Assembly (NCBI RefSeq): GCF_017833415.1
Contig: NZ_JAFICC010000005.1
Coordinates: 186,001-250,000, forward strand
Source: Flavobacterium sp. 1355
Lineage (GTDB): Bacteria > Bacteroidota > Bacteroidia > Flavobacteriales > Flavobacteriaceae
Length of the DNA: 64,000 bases
Reading direction: 5' to 3'
Shown: positions 16,366 to 24,109 of the stretch, in pieces
How the letters are laid out: each line of letters begins with the position of its first letter
Position numbering within the stretch: position 1 is the stretch's first letter
Translations under genes and position numbers: made by a program
The notes under the pieces: generated by a model
Told to the model about the DNA's origin: nothing
The model's database searches: none
The model's input: the letters and a program-made list of their open reading frames with translations, nothing else

Positions 16366-17076
16366 ATGAAAAAGATTGCCGTTTTTATTTTATTTACTAT
16401 TGTTTTCTATTCCTGTAAACAGGAAATCAGCAAAACTTCAGATGATGCAACTACAGCTTTAAGTACAGCAAAAAACCTTTCTTTTAAAGTAAATAAAATT
16501 GATTCTACAAATTTCCCTGACGGGCTAAAATACGAAGGCATTATTAAAAATGCTGTTCGCTGGAAAGATAAGTCAGGTGATAATATTGTAATTACAACCG
16601 AAACAGGTCATTATATCAATCCTAAATTTAAGCATGAAAGTGAAGACAGTTCAGATGCTGAACTGTTTGCATATCATTATATAATCTCAGGTAACAAGGC
16701 CAATCAAACATGGAAAGTTTACGATTATATTTCGGATTGCCCTGTTGAAATTGCAGCCTATTTTGTTAAAAATACTTTTAATATTACGGATTTGAATAAA
16801 AATGGAATCGCAGAGGTATGGCTTATGTACAAAACTACTTGTCATGGAGATGTAAGTCCATTGCAAATGAAAGTTATTATGTACGAAGGCAAAGAAAAAT
16901 ATGCTATGAGAGGTGAAAATAAAGTATTGCTAGAGACCTCTGAAGGAAAAGAAAAATATATAGGTGGCGAATATACATTTGACGGAAATTTTCAAAAGGG
17001 ACCAAAAGTTTTTAAAGAATTTGCCCTGAATTTATGGAACAAAAATATAATGCAAAAATGGGGCGATGATCAATAA
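16366..17076 (+). CDS. Lipoprotein, possibly M949_RS01915 family
   Basis: A 236-residue protein with a lipoprotein signal (VFYSC|K, Cys at residue 17). The middle reads DLNKNGIAEVWLMYKTTCHGD, then VSPLQMKVIMYEG. This recalls the family annotated in flavobacteria as M949_RS01915 surface polysaccharide biosynthesis proteins; that name is from memory and tentative. The DxNxNG pattern can also bind calcium. A -7-like TAAGTTTG lies at 16332-16339. The first plus-strand gene after the array. Confidence 0.6.
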   Translation: MKKIAVFILFTIVFYSCKQEISKTSDDATTALSTAKNLSFKVNKIDSTNFPDGLKYEGIIKNAVRWKDKSGDNIVITTETGHYINPKFKHESEDSSDAELFAYHYIISGNKANQTWKVYDYISDCPVEIAAYFVKNTFNITDLNKNGIAEVWLMYKTTCHGDVSPLQMKVIMYEGKEKYAMRGENKVLLETSEGKEKYIGGEYTFDGNFQKGPKVFKEFALNLWNKNIMQKWGDDQ

Positions 17077-17299
17077 CACGAAGCTGTAAAGCCAATTCAT
17101 TTATACATAAAAAACTCATTATAAATTAAATCCCGAACTCGGTTCGTTGGTTCAATAAGTGCGGTATCTAATGCTTTCCTTTGTATTTCCTATGTAATAC
17201 TTAACGGATTTACAGGCTTAAAGCCTTTTTATTTATTTTAGACTAATTATACCGGTTTAGGAAGGAACTATCCACTTTTCAGGTTACATTAGAAATGGT

Positions 17300-17440
17300 G
17301 GTTCTGTCGCATCTGTTTAATAACTATTATCTTTAGTGCTTAACCCAGGAACAAGTATGTTTAAATCATTCTGTAAATTGGCTGCATAATTTTAGGGTTT
17401 TTGATTTCTTACGGATTTACATGGTAGATGCGACAGAACC
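17300..17440. mobile_element. 141-bp MITE-like element or IS remnant
   Basis: GGTTCTGTCGCATCT (17300-17314) and its exact reverse complement (17426-17440) bracket 111 bases without coding content. The arm starts like the terminal repeats of IS6-family elements (GGTTCTGT...). I found no exact target duplication: GAAATGGT lies before and GGAAATTG after. It lies between the lipoprotein gene and the SPFH operon. Confidence 0.6.
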
Positions 17441-17524
17441 GGAAATTGTCTTTTAAAACAAAAAAATCATATAAAAAATTTTTTAATGTATTAATTTTCT
17501 TATTTTACACCAAAACAAATAAAC

Positions 17525-18466
17525 ATGAAATTACCATTTATAGAAATCATTGAAGCTACAACATCTGACCCTAATTTACTGATGTGGAAATTTCATGATG
17601 AGGATAAAGAAATAAAAAATGGGGCCAAATTAACAGTCCGGGAAAGCCAGCATGTGCTTTTTTTGAATCAAGGTCAGCTTGCAGATACCTTTTTACCGGG
17701 AATGCACACCTTATCTACTGAAAACATTCCTGTTTTAAGCAGATTAAAGGGCTGGAAATACGGATTTGAAAGTCCGTTTAAGGCCGATATTTATTTTTTC
17801 AACACACACCAGTTTATCAATAACAAATGGGGAACTCCTGCCCCTATTTTGCTTAACGATCCACAATTTGGACAAGTAAGAGTAAGGGCGTTTGGAAGTT
17901 TTGATTTGAAAATTGTGGACGTGGCTACATTTTTTCGTCAGTATGCCGGAACCTACGTGCAGCTTACCATTTTTGAACTGCAGCAACAATTAAGGGATTT
18001 TGTAGCGCCAAAATTTGGGGAAGTACTGGCCAATGAAAATATTTCGGTAACGGACGTTGCCGGTAATATAACGCAACTGGGACGAAAAATAGAGCCTTAC
18101 TTAAAGCCTTATTTTCTTCAATTAGGAATTGAACTGACACAATTTGTAATCACAAGCGTAACACTTCCTGAAGAGGTAACTGCTCATTATGATAAGATTA
18201 CCAGCATGAATATGGTGACAGATATGGATAAGTTTACCAAATTCAACACTGCTAATGCCATAAGCGAAAAAGGAACCACTGTTCACGATGCTACCCAAAA
18301 TGCATTGGCTATGGGAATTATGATGAACCAGATGCAGCAAAACAAACCCGAAGTAAAAGAAGACATAACTTCTAAGCTTCAAAAAGTCAAAACCTTATTT
18401 GATACAGGTTTGATAGACGAAGAGGAATTTAAAGCAAAAAAAGCCGAATTACTAAATTTACTATAA
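17525..18466 (+). CDS. SPFH domain protein with C-terminal SHOCT-like tail (YdjI-like)
   Basis: A 313-residue protein. N-terminal MKLPFIEIIE, then an SPFH/band-7 domain of the virion core protein type (LTVRESQHVLFLNQGQ, LRGWKYGFESPFKADIYFF-like region, PILLNDPQFGQVRVRAFGSF). The C-terminus (LQKVKTLFDTGLIDEEEFKAKKAELL) is a SHOCT-like short oligomerisation tail. Related proteins such as Bacillus YdjI gather at membranes and work with zinc-ribbon partners in PspA-associated envelope stress responses. It lacks a membrane helix. It begins a tight operon: the next gene starts directly after its stop. Confidence 0.8.
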   Translation: MKLPFIEIIEATTSDPNLLMWKFHDEDKEIKNGAKLTVRESQHVLFLNQGQLADTFLPGMHTLSTENIPVLSRLKGWKYGFESPFKADIYFFNTHQFINNKWGTPAPILLNDPQFGQVRVRAFGSFDLKIVDVATFFRQYAGTYVQLTIFELQQQLRDFVAPKFGEVLANENISVTDVAGNITQLGRKIEPYLKPYFLQLGIELTQFVITSVTLPEEVTAHYDKITSMNMVTDMDKFTKFNTANAISEKGTTVHDATQNALAMGIMMNQMQQNKPEVKEDITSKLQKVKTLFDTGLIDEEEFKAKKAELLNLL

Positions 18467-18709
18467 ATGGAAGAGAAAAAAATCATTTCCTTTTTGGAAC
18501 GGCTTAAAGAAAAAGCGCAACAACAGGAAAATTACGGTGGAAAAACTGAAATAAATGAAGCGAAAATGGATGCCAAATCTTGTCCGAATTGTGGAGCAGG
18601 ACGTACCAAACATGACGGAATTACAAGTTGTGGCTACTGTGGGTTTGAATTTATAAGGGTAAAACTTACTGATGGTGTTTATATTAAAAAAGAAGACAAT
18701 TCACTTTAA
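18467..18709 (+). CDS. Small zinc-ribbon protein
   Basis: An 80-residue protein. An N-terminal amphipathic helix (SFLERLKEKAQQQ) is followed by a zinc ribbon, CPNCGAG then CGYCGF (two Cys-x2-Cys pairs 12-15 residues apart), and a short tail. The ATG abuts the stop of the SPFH gene, implying coupled translation. In the analogous Bacillus group a zinc-ribbon protein (YdjG) partners an SPFH protein, so a scaffold or adaptor role at the membrane is inferred. Confidence 0.75.
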   Translation: MEEKKIISFLERLKEKAQQQENYGGKTEINEAKMDAKSCPNCGAGRTKHDGITSCGYCGFEFIRVKLTDGVYIKKEDNSL

Positions 18710-18720
18710 AAGAAAATAAA

Positions 18721-19656
18721 ATGTTTGGATTATTTAACAAAAATCCGGGGTTTGAATCGTTGCCTGAATGGTTCACAACTCTTGAAGAGTCAAAAGAAAG
18801 ATTGTTTTTATTTTTGGATAAACTGGAAGCTAAAATGGAAGAATTATGCAATGCGGCAATTCCGGAATTAAAAGAGCTGCTGGCCAATGATGAAGACATG
18901 TACAAAAGGACTTTTCACAGGGTTTATGCAGGTATAAATGGCCAACTTTCGAATATCAGAGAAAAAGCGCGTGATGTTTATGATGAGAAAATCAATGATT
19001 TGTATGACAATTTAAAATCCGAAGTATCGGTATTACATCCGCATTATGATTTGTTGTCCAAATTCAGAACCGAATGCTCAGACAGATACAATAAGGAATT
19101 TGAAGAAAAGTATCAGTACTGGCAAAACCAATTAGAGAAAACACAAGAGCGTGATCTTGAAATTGAATACCAGAAAATAGTAGCCGAATACGATGAAATA
19201 AAAAATAGTTTTAATTGCAAACAGTGCGCAGGCAGCATCACCATCGAAAAAATATTCTTTATTGATACCTATATTGCCTGTTCCCATTGCCAAACCCAAA
19301 ACACTTTTGAACCGAGTTCACAAGCCCGGAACCTGCAAAATTTTGCCAGAAATCTGGCAGAACAAAGAGTGTCGCACTTACTCGAAATATACCATACGGA
19401 AAACAATAAGGAAAGAGAACTGTACCACGAAAGACACGAACTGAGTCTAAGTACAATACATGAAAAAGACAAAAAGATCCTTGCACAAAAGCAGTCGCAA
19501 ATGGATGATCTTGAAAACAGACGCAAAGAAGTCATCAAAAATGCCCCGAAATTATACCATGTTTATTTACGCGCCATGTACGACGAATGGAATAAAATCA
19601 CACCGGATTTAAAGGAGCATCATGAAAAATTGTACGAAAATCAAATAAATTATTAA
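18721..19656 (+). CDS. Coiled-coil protein with internal zinc ribbon
   Basis: A 311-residue, largely helical protein. A long heptad-rich region (about residues 20-160) leads to a zinc ribbon, FNCKQCAG then CSHCQTQN (Cys-x2-Cys pairs about 20 residues apart), and a second helical part. No signal peptide. Family not recognised with certainty. Its place between a zinc-ribbon protein and an acidic partner in the SPFH operon suggests a structural subunit of one membrane-associated complex. Confidence 0.65.
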   Translation: MFGLFNKNPGFESLPEWFTTLEESKERLFLFLDKLEAKMEELCNAAIPELKELLANDEDMYKRTFHRVYAGINGQLSNIREKARDVYDEKINDLYDNLKSEVSVLHPHYDLLSKFRTECSDRYNKEFEEKYQYWQNQLEKTQERDLEIEYQKIVAEYDEIKNSFNCKQCAGSITIEKIFFIDTYIACSHCQTQNTFEPSSQARNLQNFARNLAEQRVSHLLEIYHTENNKERELYHERHELSLSTIHEKDKKILAQKQSQMDDLENRRKEVIKNAPKLYHVYLRAMYDEWNKITPDLKEHHEKLYENQINY

Positions 19657-19671
19657 TTAAAAAACAGACAA

Positions 19672-20619
19672 ATGTTTAAAAACCTTTTTGGTTCGGGAAC
19701 CAATGAACAATCAGAGGATCAGAACAATCAGAACCAACTTTCAAACGAGGAAGATTTTGAAAATGAGTATCAGGAAACAGAATATGATCCTGAAACACTG
19801 CATGGTACACATTATGATGTAGACGATTTTGATGCGGAAGTAGCAGAAAGATCAGAAGCCTGGATTCAGGACGAACGCGACAGTGGAGAGGAAATGGACG
19901 AAAAAGACGTGCAAAACACCTACTTCAATTACCGAAGAGAAGTGTATAAAGAATGGAACGACTGCGACAGTGACCAGATGATTCGATGGGAAAATGCCAA
20001 TTCCATGAAATACCGCGGGGTACAAACATCCGGGTTTGTAAAAACCACTGATGACAATCCGTTTTTGGAGCCTGTTCATGGCATATCCTTAAAAGAATAT
20101 ACTGCAATGTGTATCAAAATGAGCTCGGGAGTAGATTATATTGATGTTTGCACAGCTATGGGTATCGAACCTGTAATCTGGCAGGAATTAAATACCATCT
20201 GGCCACAGCGTATGGCAGAAGATACCTCTTTTACGGTAAGTACTTTGTTTGGACAATATTATGCCGAAAATGTCGTGATTCCACAATTAGAGAATCTGCA
20301 AGCAGCAGTATCAGAAGGTGGAGCTGCCAATCTTGAAAAAATAAAAACAGATCGTTATTTCTACGAAGAACTGGCCGGAGCAAGACAAGCAGCTTATGAG
20401 TACGGAATGGACGGCGCACAATGGATTTTAGATAACTACGGAATCAATCTTGCCGATTTTCAGTCTGTTGCCATGCAATGGTTAACTGAGCAGAATCAAA
20501 ATTGGAATTCTGATGATATTATGGAGTTTTCAAATTACCAACAGGGAAAACAAAAAGAATATGCTGAAAAATTTGCAGCGGAGCAAGGTGGAAACATTGC
20601 TGATGATGTAATTTTTTAA
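19672..20619 (+). CDS. Acidic protein, probably DUF6620 family
   Basis: A 315-residue protein. The first 80 residues are very acidic and Gln/Asn-rich; the rest is helical with DDNPFLEPVHGISLKEYTA and repeated aromatic-acidic patterns. It resembles proteins annotated DUF6620 that accompany SPFH/virion-core proteins in Bacteroidota; I recall this association and did not check it. Last gene of the operon, followed by a terminator 24 bases after the stop. Confidence 0.6.
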   Translation: MFKNLFGSGTNEQSEDQNNQNQLSNEEDFENEYQETEYDPETLHGTHYDVDDFDAEVAERSEAWIQDERDSGEEMDEKDVQNTYFNYRREVYKEWNDCDSDQMIRWENANSMKYRGVQTSGFVKTTDDNPFLEPVHGISLKEYTAMCIKMSSGVDYIDVCTAMGIEPVIWQELNTIWPQRMAEDTSFTVSTLFGQYYAENVVIPQLENLQAAVSEGGAANLEKIKTDRYFYEELAGARQAAYEYGMDGAQWILDNYGINLADFQSVAMQWLTEQNQNWNSDDIMEFSNYQQGKQKEYAEKFAAEQGGNIADDVIF

Positions 20620-20642
20620 TTTCGTTTCCATAAATTCATTAC

Positions 20643-20673
20643 ATCCGGTTTGTTCATTCAAGCCGGATTTTTT
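20643..20673 (+). terminator. Terminator of the SPFH operon
   Basis: ATCCGGTTTG and CAAGCCGGAT form a 10-bp stem (one G-T pair) with the loop TTCATT, followed by T5. Confidence 0.8.
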
Positions 20674-20809
20674 ATGGCATGTCCCGCCAAAAAAGCGGGG
20701 TCGGGCTATCCGCTAAATCCTTAGTTCCAAACAGTGCTTTTGTCGTTTTAAAAGGTTCATTAATGGGGTATTTATTGACCCTGATAGAAATGAGCTGCTT
20801 CATCCCTTG

Positions 20810-20915
20810 CGCGTTCATCTTCCTGAGGCTCCTCACGGTCGAGCTGCCCAATTTCGAATTCCTTGTTTATGGGATTGCCCTTTTCGGGCTCGATGATAGC
20901 CTTTTATAGCTTTTT
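20810..20915. repeat. Decayed NLPSENFN-family fragment
   Basis: On the minus strand the pattern KGNPINKEFEIGQL can be read, matching the KEFEIGKLG part of the 6898-7398 frame, with stops close by. Upstream (20680-20720) is a GCGGGGTCGGGCTATCCGC segment typical of intergenic repeats. The plus-strand frame here is not a gene. Confidence 0.45.
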
Positions 20916-20965
20916 CTTTGAAAAGCGGATCATAAGTTCGTCGTGTTGCAGTCATATCTGGTAAG

Positions 20966-21004
20966 TTATACTAATGTAACTCTTGTTATACTAAGTTAGT
21001 ATAA
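20966..21004. promoter_or_regulatory. Operator-like triple TTATACTAA site
   Basis: TTATACTAA occurs at 20966-20974 and 20986-20994, exactly 20 bases apart (two helical turns), and an inverted copy TTAGTATAA at 20996-21004 makes a perfect 19-base palindrome. It looks like a binding site for a dimeric regulator. The nearest gene downstream starts at 21488, so the target is unclear. Confidence 0.4.
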
Positions 21005-21049
21005 TTATTGTGTGAGGATTTTCTTTTTAGAAATATAAACACTGTTGAT

Positions 21050-21160
21050 TTAAAATGCAACACGGAACATCTATTTTGTATCTACACCTTTTTTTACAAT
21101 AGTATTTCGAAGTGTAGTTTTTTTTGCGTAAAGCGTTGATTTTAAATGTTTTGTTTTGTG
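21050..21160. repeat. Direct repeat, copy 2
   Basis: Second copy of the repeat at 16162-16268, same orientation, with a few substitutions and one-base length differences in T runs. Confidence 0.7.
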
Positions 21161-21487
21161 TTAATGCTCTCATAGCATATTTTTCTTTGCCTTGGCAGGC
21201 CTTAATTTTCCTTAGTTTTTAATTATTAAAAAGTTGATGTGCAACGATTTTGTCACTAAAGTATGTGTTGAAACAGCCGTAAAATTCACCTTAACTTTTT
21301 TTGTGGGAAAAAAGTGTAAATGCAATTTGTGCTTTGCCACGAATGAGTCACAAATTACAAAATCTCAATTTTTTTAATGGTAACTTCTTGTTTTAAGGTA
21401 GCATACAAATTGATATGAGATTGAATTACTTTCAAATAGAGAAATTTACCCCTTTAGACTTGTAATTTTTTTATCTTTATCCAAAAT

Positions 21488-22078
21488 ATGGACATGTCAA
21501 AAATTAGCTGCGAACGTCTCTTTTATGAACTTGAACTTTTCCAAAAACTATCAGTAGAAGAGAGAAAGGTTATTTGCCAAAACGTTGAATATCGAAAAAT
21601 AAAAGAAGGTGAAATAGTGCTGGAAGAGGGGCAGGTGGCTAAGGAACTTTATTTTATATGCAAAGGAGTTTTGAAACTTGCGAATGTTAACGACAAAGGA
21701 AATGAAGCGGTACATTACTTTTTGGAGGAAGGACAATTCTGCAGCAACTTAAAAAGTTTTAATGAAAATATCGTATCAAATTACCGTATTCAGGCATCCT
21801 GTGAAGCGGAGATAATCGTTTTTAAAAAAGACCAATTATTCTTTCTTTATGATGCGATTTATTATTTCAAAGAATTATTGGGCAGAATTTGTCAACGAGC
21901 ATTATTTGACAATATTCAAATGCGTAATTCTTACTTGGGCGATGACGCTACGGCAAGGTACCGTAAATTTTTTGCACAACAGTCCACCGTTGCGGTAAGA
22001 ATTCCACTAAGTGATATAGCTTCTTATCTTGGAATAACGCAGCAATCCTTAAGCAGAATAAGAAAAAATAGAAGTTAA
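21488..22078 (+). CDS. Crp/Fnr family regulator
   Basis: A 196-residue protein. N-terminal cyclic-nucleotide-binding-like beta-roll (GEIVLEEGQVAKELYFICKG...) and a C-terminal Crp-type helix-turn-helix (PLSDIASYLGITQQSLSRIR). It has no Fnr cysteine cluster. ATG at 21488 or 21494 (MSKI) may be the start. Next gene, an SDR, starts 77 bases downstream in the same direction; this pairing is common in Bacteroidota, where the regulator is thought to control the adjacent enzyme. Confidence 0.85.
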   Translation: MDMSKISCERLFYELELFQKLSVEERKVICQNVEYRKIKEGEIVLEEGQVAKELYFICKGVLKLANVNDKGNEAVHYFLEEGQFCSNLKSFNENIVSNYRIQASCEAEIIVFKKDQLFFLYDAIYYFKELLGRICQRALFDNIQMRNSYLGDDATARYRKFFAQQSTVAVRIPLSDIASYLGITQQSLSRIRKNRS

Positions 22079-22154
22079 TCCGTTTTTAACATTTGGTAAA
22101 TCCTTTCTAAGATTCACTATTTACTTTTGTTTTTGAACATTAAAATCAAAACAA

Positions 22155-22877
22155 GTGGAAACATTGAAAAACAAAAAGGTAGTTATCATTGGAGGTACTT
22201 CCGGCATTGGTTTGGCAACCGCTAAACTGGCGACTTTAAAAGGAGCAAATATAATTATTGCCTCCAGCAATCAACAACGTGTAGATAATGCTTTACAAGA
22301 ACTCCCAAATGAAAGCAAGGGCTACGCCGTTGATGCAACTAATGAATCGCAATTGAAAATATTATTTGAAAAAATCGGCTCGTTCGACCATTTGATCTTT
22401 ACAGCGGGGGAAGGCCTAATTCTTGAAAATATTGCTGATGCAAGCTTAGAGACGGCACAAAAATTTTTTAACGTTCGTTACTGGGGTGCATTTACTGCCG
22501 TAAAATATGCTATACCGTATATCAGGACAACTGGCTCTATTACGTTAACAAGTGGTATTGCAAGTGAGCGACCAAACAAAGGATGGACTTTAAGTGCAAG
22601 CATTTGTGCGGCAATGGAAGGTTTTACAAGAGCGTTGGCAATGGAATTAGCGCCAATTAGGGTGAATATTGTATCGCCCGGTATGGTAAAAACAGCACTT
22701 TGGAGCGCTATGCCTGATATTGACAGACAAGCAATGTATACAAATGTTGGAAATGCCCTGCTCGTGAAAAGAGTTGGCGAAGCGGCAGACGTCGCTAAAA
22801 CTTTTATATATTTAATGGAGCAGGATTTTGGGACAGGACAAACTCTTATCGTCGACGGTGGAACTTCGCTGATTTGA
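22155..22877 (+). CDS. SDR family oxidoreductase
   Basis: A 240-residue short-chain dehydrogenase starting at GTG. It has the Rossmann motif GGTSGIG (residues 13-19), a strand VDATNES, and a G-G near the C-terminus (VDGGTSLI). The usual Y-x-x-x-K is not present in its normal form: the position after the catalytic serine (LTSGIASERPNKGWTLSASI) has no Tyr-Lys pair, so activity may be altered. Likely controlled by the Crp-type gene just upstream. Cytosolic; substrate unknown. Confidence 0.8.
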   Translation: METLKNKKVVIIGGTSGIGLATAKLATLKGANIIIASSNQQRVDNALQELPNESKGYAVDATNESQLKILFEKIGSFDHLIFTAGEGLILENIADASLETAQKFFNVRYWGAFTAVKYAIPYIRTTGSITLTSGIASERPNKGWTLSASICAAMEGFTRALAMELAPIRVNIVSPGMVKTALWSAMPDIDRQAMYTNVGNALLVKRVGEAADVAKTFIYLMEQDFGTGQTLIVDGGTSLI

Positions 22878-22929
22878 CCCGTATTAATAAGTTATCGAAA
22901 CAAACCAAATTTATACTAATAAATCCTAT

Positions 22930-22957
22930 GCCTCTATAGGAATATAGAGGCTGTTTT
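22930..22957 (+). terminator. Terminator of the Crp-SDR unit
   Basis: GCCTCTATA and TATAGAGGC form a perfect 9-bp stem with the loop GGAA, followed by TGTTTT. Confidence 0.75.
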
Positions 22958-22987
22958 CTATTAGGGACTGTATGTTAAAATTATGTT

Positions 22988-23139
22988 TTAAAAGTCTTTG
23001 CTGGTGATTTGTTTACATAAATCTGATATTGGATTTTTAATTACCAGCTCAGATAATAGTTCAATTTCCTCATCATTTAAGTTTCTGGGAAATTCATCCG
23101 GATTAATGTCTTTCCTAAATAATGATTTCGTTTTTCAAC
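22988..23139 (-). pseudogene. 3' fragment of an unknown gene
   Basis: On the minus strand an open frame without start codon reads [20 protein letters not shown] and ends [13 protein letters not shown] before TAA at 22988-22990. A stop closes it upstream near 23139. The residue pattern looks coding, so it is read as the C-terminal remnant of a lost gene. Confidence 0.4.
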
Positions 23140-23164
23140 TTTCAGTTCCAGTTATATTATTTTT

Positions 23165-23719
23165 TCATTCCGTTAAATTACCGATTAGTTTCAAAGCAAA
23201 AATCGTTAGTACCAGTCCAAAAAATAATCCCATACATATTGGCAAATAAACCTGACTGTTGATTTTATTGATCAGGCAGGATCTTTTTGGATTGTTTTTA
23301 TCGTAATAGACGGTTATTTTTTTTCCTGTTTGGATTTCTTTTTCTTTTTCAGTCTGAATGAATTGATTGCTTTTTAAAAAGATTTCATCGTTTTTTGGAA
23401 ATTGATCCAGACTTTTATACTCTTTTTCAAACAGATAATCACTGGCGTAGGTTTGATTGGATTCATATTCCACGTCGTCTACAACATAGTTATATGTCTT
23501 TTTTAACCTAAAGCGGTAATCCTCAGAAAATGACATGTATTTTATTTCTGCATTTTTAACCTCTCCAATGCAATATTTCCATCTCGTGCTTTCTTCCATT
23601 CGATGCAACCCGATGATTCCGGAAATAAACAGCCAGTATGAATAATAAAGAAATAGGGGTAATAAAACACATATAAAAACAGTTGGAATCACGCCATATT
23701 CCCAATTTTCAAAATTCAT
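23165..23719 (-). CDS. DUF3592 family membrane protein
   Basis: A 184-residue protein with membrane helices near both ends (about residues 10-35 and 158-178). In between lies a DUF3592-type domain: WKYCIGEVKNAEI, VVDDVEYESNQTYA, GKKITVYYDKNNPKRSCL. Function unknown. It has a type-B attC-like block upstream (23748-23880), like the genes in the 4-16 kb array, so it may be a lone cassette. Confidence 0.7.
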   Translation of the reverse strand: MNFENWEYGVIPTVFICVLLPLFLYYSYWLFISGIIGLHRMEESTRWKYCIGEVKNAEIKYMSFSEDYRFRLKKTYNYVVDDVEYESNQTYASDYLFEKEYKSLDQFPKNDEIFLKSNQFIQTEKEKEIQTGKKITVYYDKNNPKRSCLINKINSQVYLPICMGLFFGLVLTIFALKLIGNLTE

Positions 23720-23747
23720 CTTTTTATTTCTTTTTCGTTATCCATAC

Positions 23748-23880
23748 CGCCAGCCAATTATTCCAGTCTTACAATGGCACCAGTAAGACCTTTATTTGCT
23801 TTGCTTTGTGCGGTCAGCAAGTTTTTTCAGGCTAATATAACAATATTATACTAAATCTTTTAGTTGTGCGGCGATAGCTT
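23748..23880 (-). repeat. attC-like block, type B, outside the array
   Basis: CCAGCCAATTATTCCAGTC, ACAATGGCACCAGTAAGACC, TTGTGCGGTCAGCAAG and GGCTAATATAACAATATTAT follow the order seen in the array copies. It lies just upstream of the DUF3592 gene. Confidence 0.5.
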
Positions 23881-23914
23881 TGACGTAGTTATTTTACCTG
23901 TACCAAATCTAAAT

Positions 23915-24060
23915 GCATTAAAATTTTCGCTGGGAAGGTTTAGTATTGCCGGCGCTCCATGACGCGACGCGTCCCTTGCGCGTTCCTCTTCCTGAAGCTT
24001 CTCACGACCAAGATTCGGATTTCGAATTCCCTGTTGACGGGATTATCCTTTTCAACTTAT
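23915..24060. repeat. Decayed NLPSENFN-family fragment
   Basis: CATTAAAATTTTCGCTGGGA (encoding NLPSENFN on the minus strand) followed by a segment similar to 7090-7230, broken by frameshifts. Confidence 0.5.
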
Positions 24061-24109
24061 CCGGGTATTTCTGATACAGTTCGAAAATTGTTTGAAAAAA
24101 TAATAACGT

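Noticed and set aside
22998..23249. Plus-strand frame of 83 codons
   Set aside because: Antisense of the fragment at 22988-23139 and of the DUF3592 gene end; hydrophobic Ser/Phe-rich product typical of a shadow.
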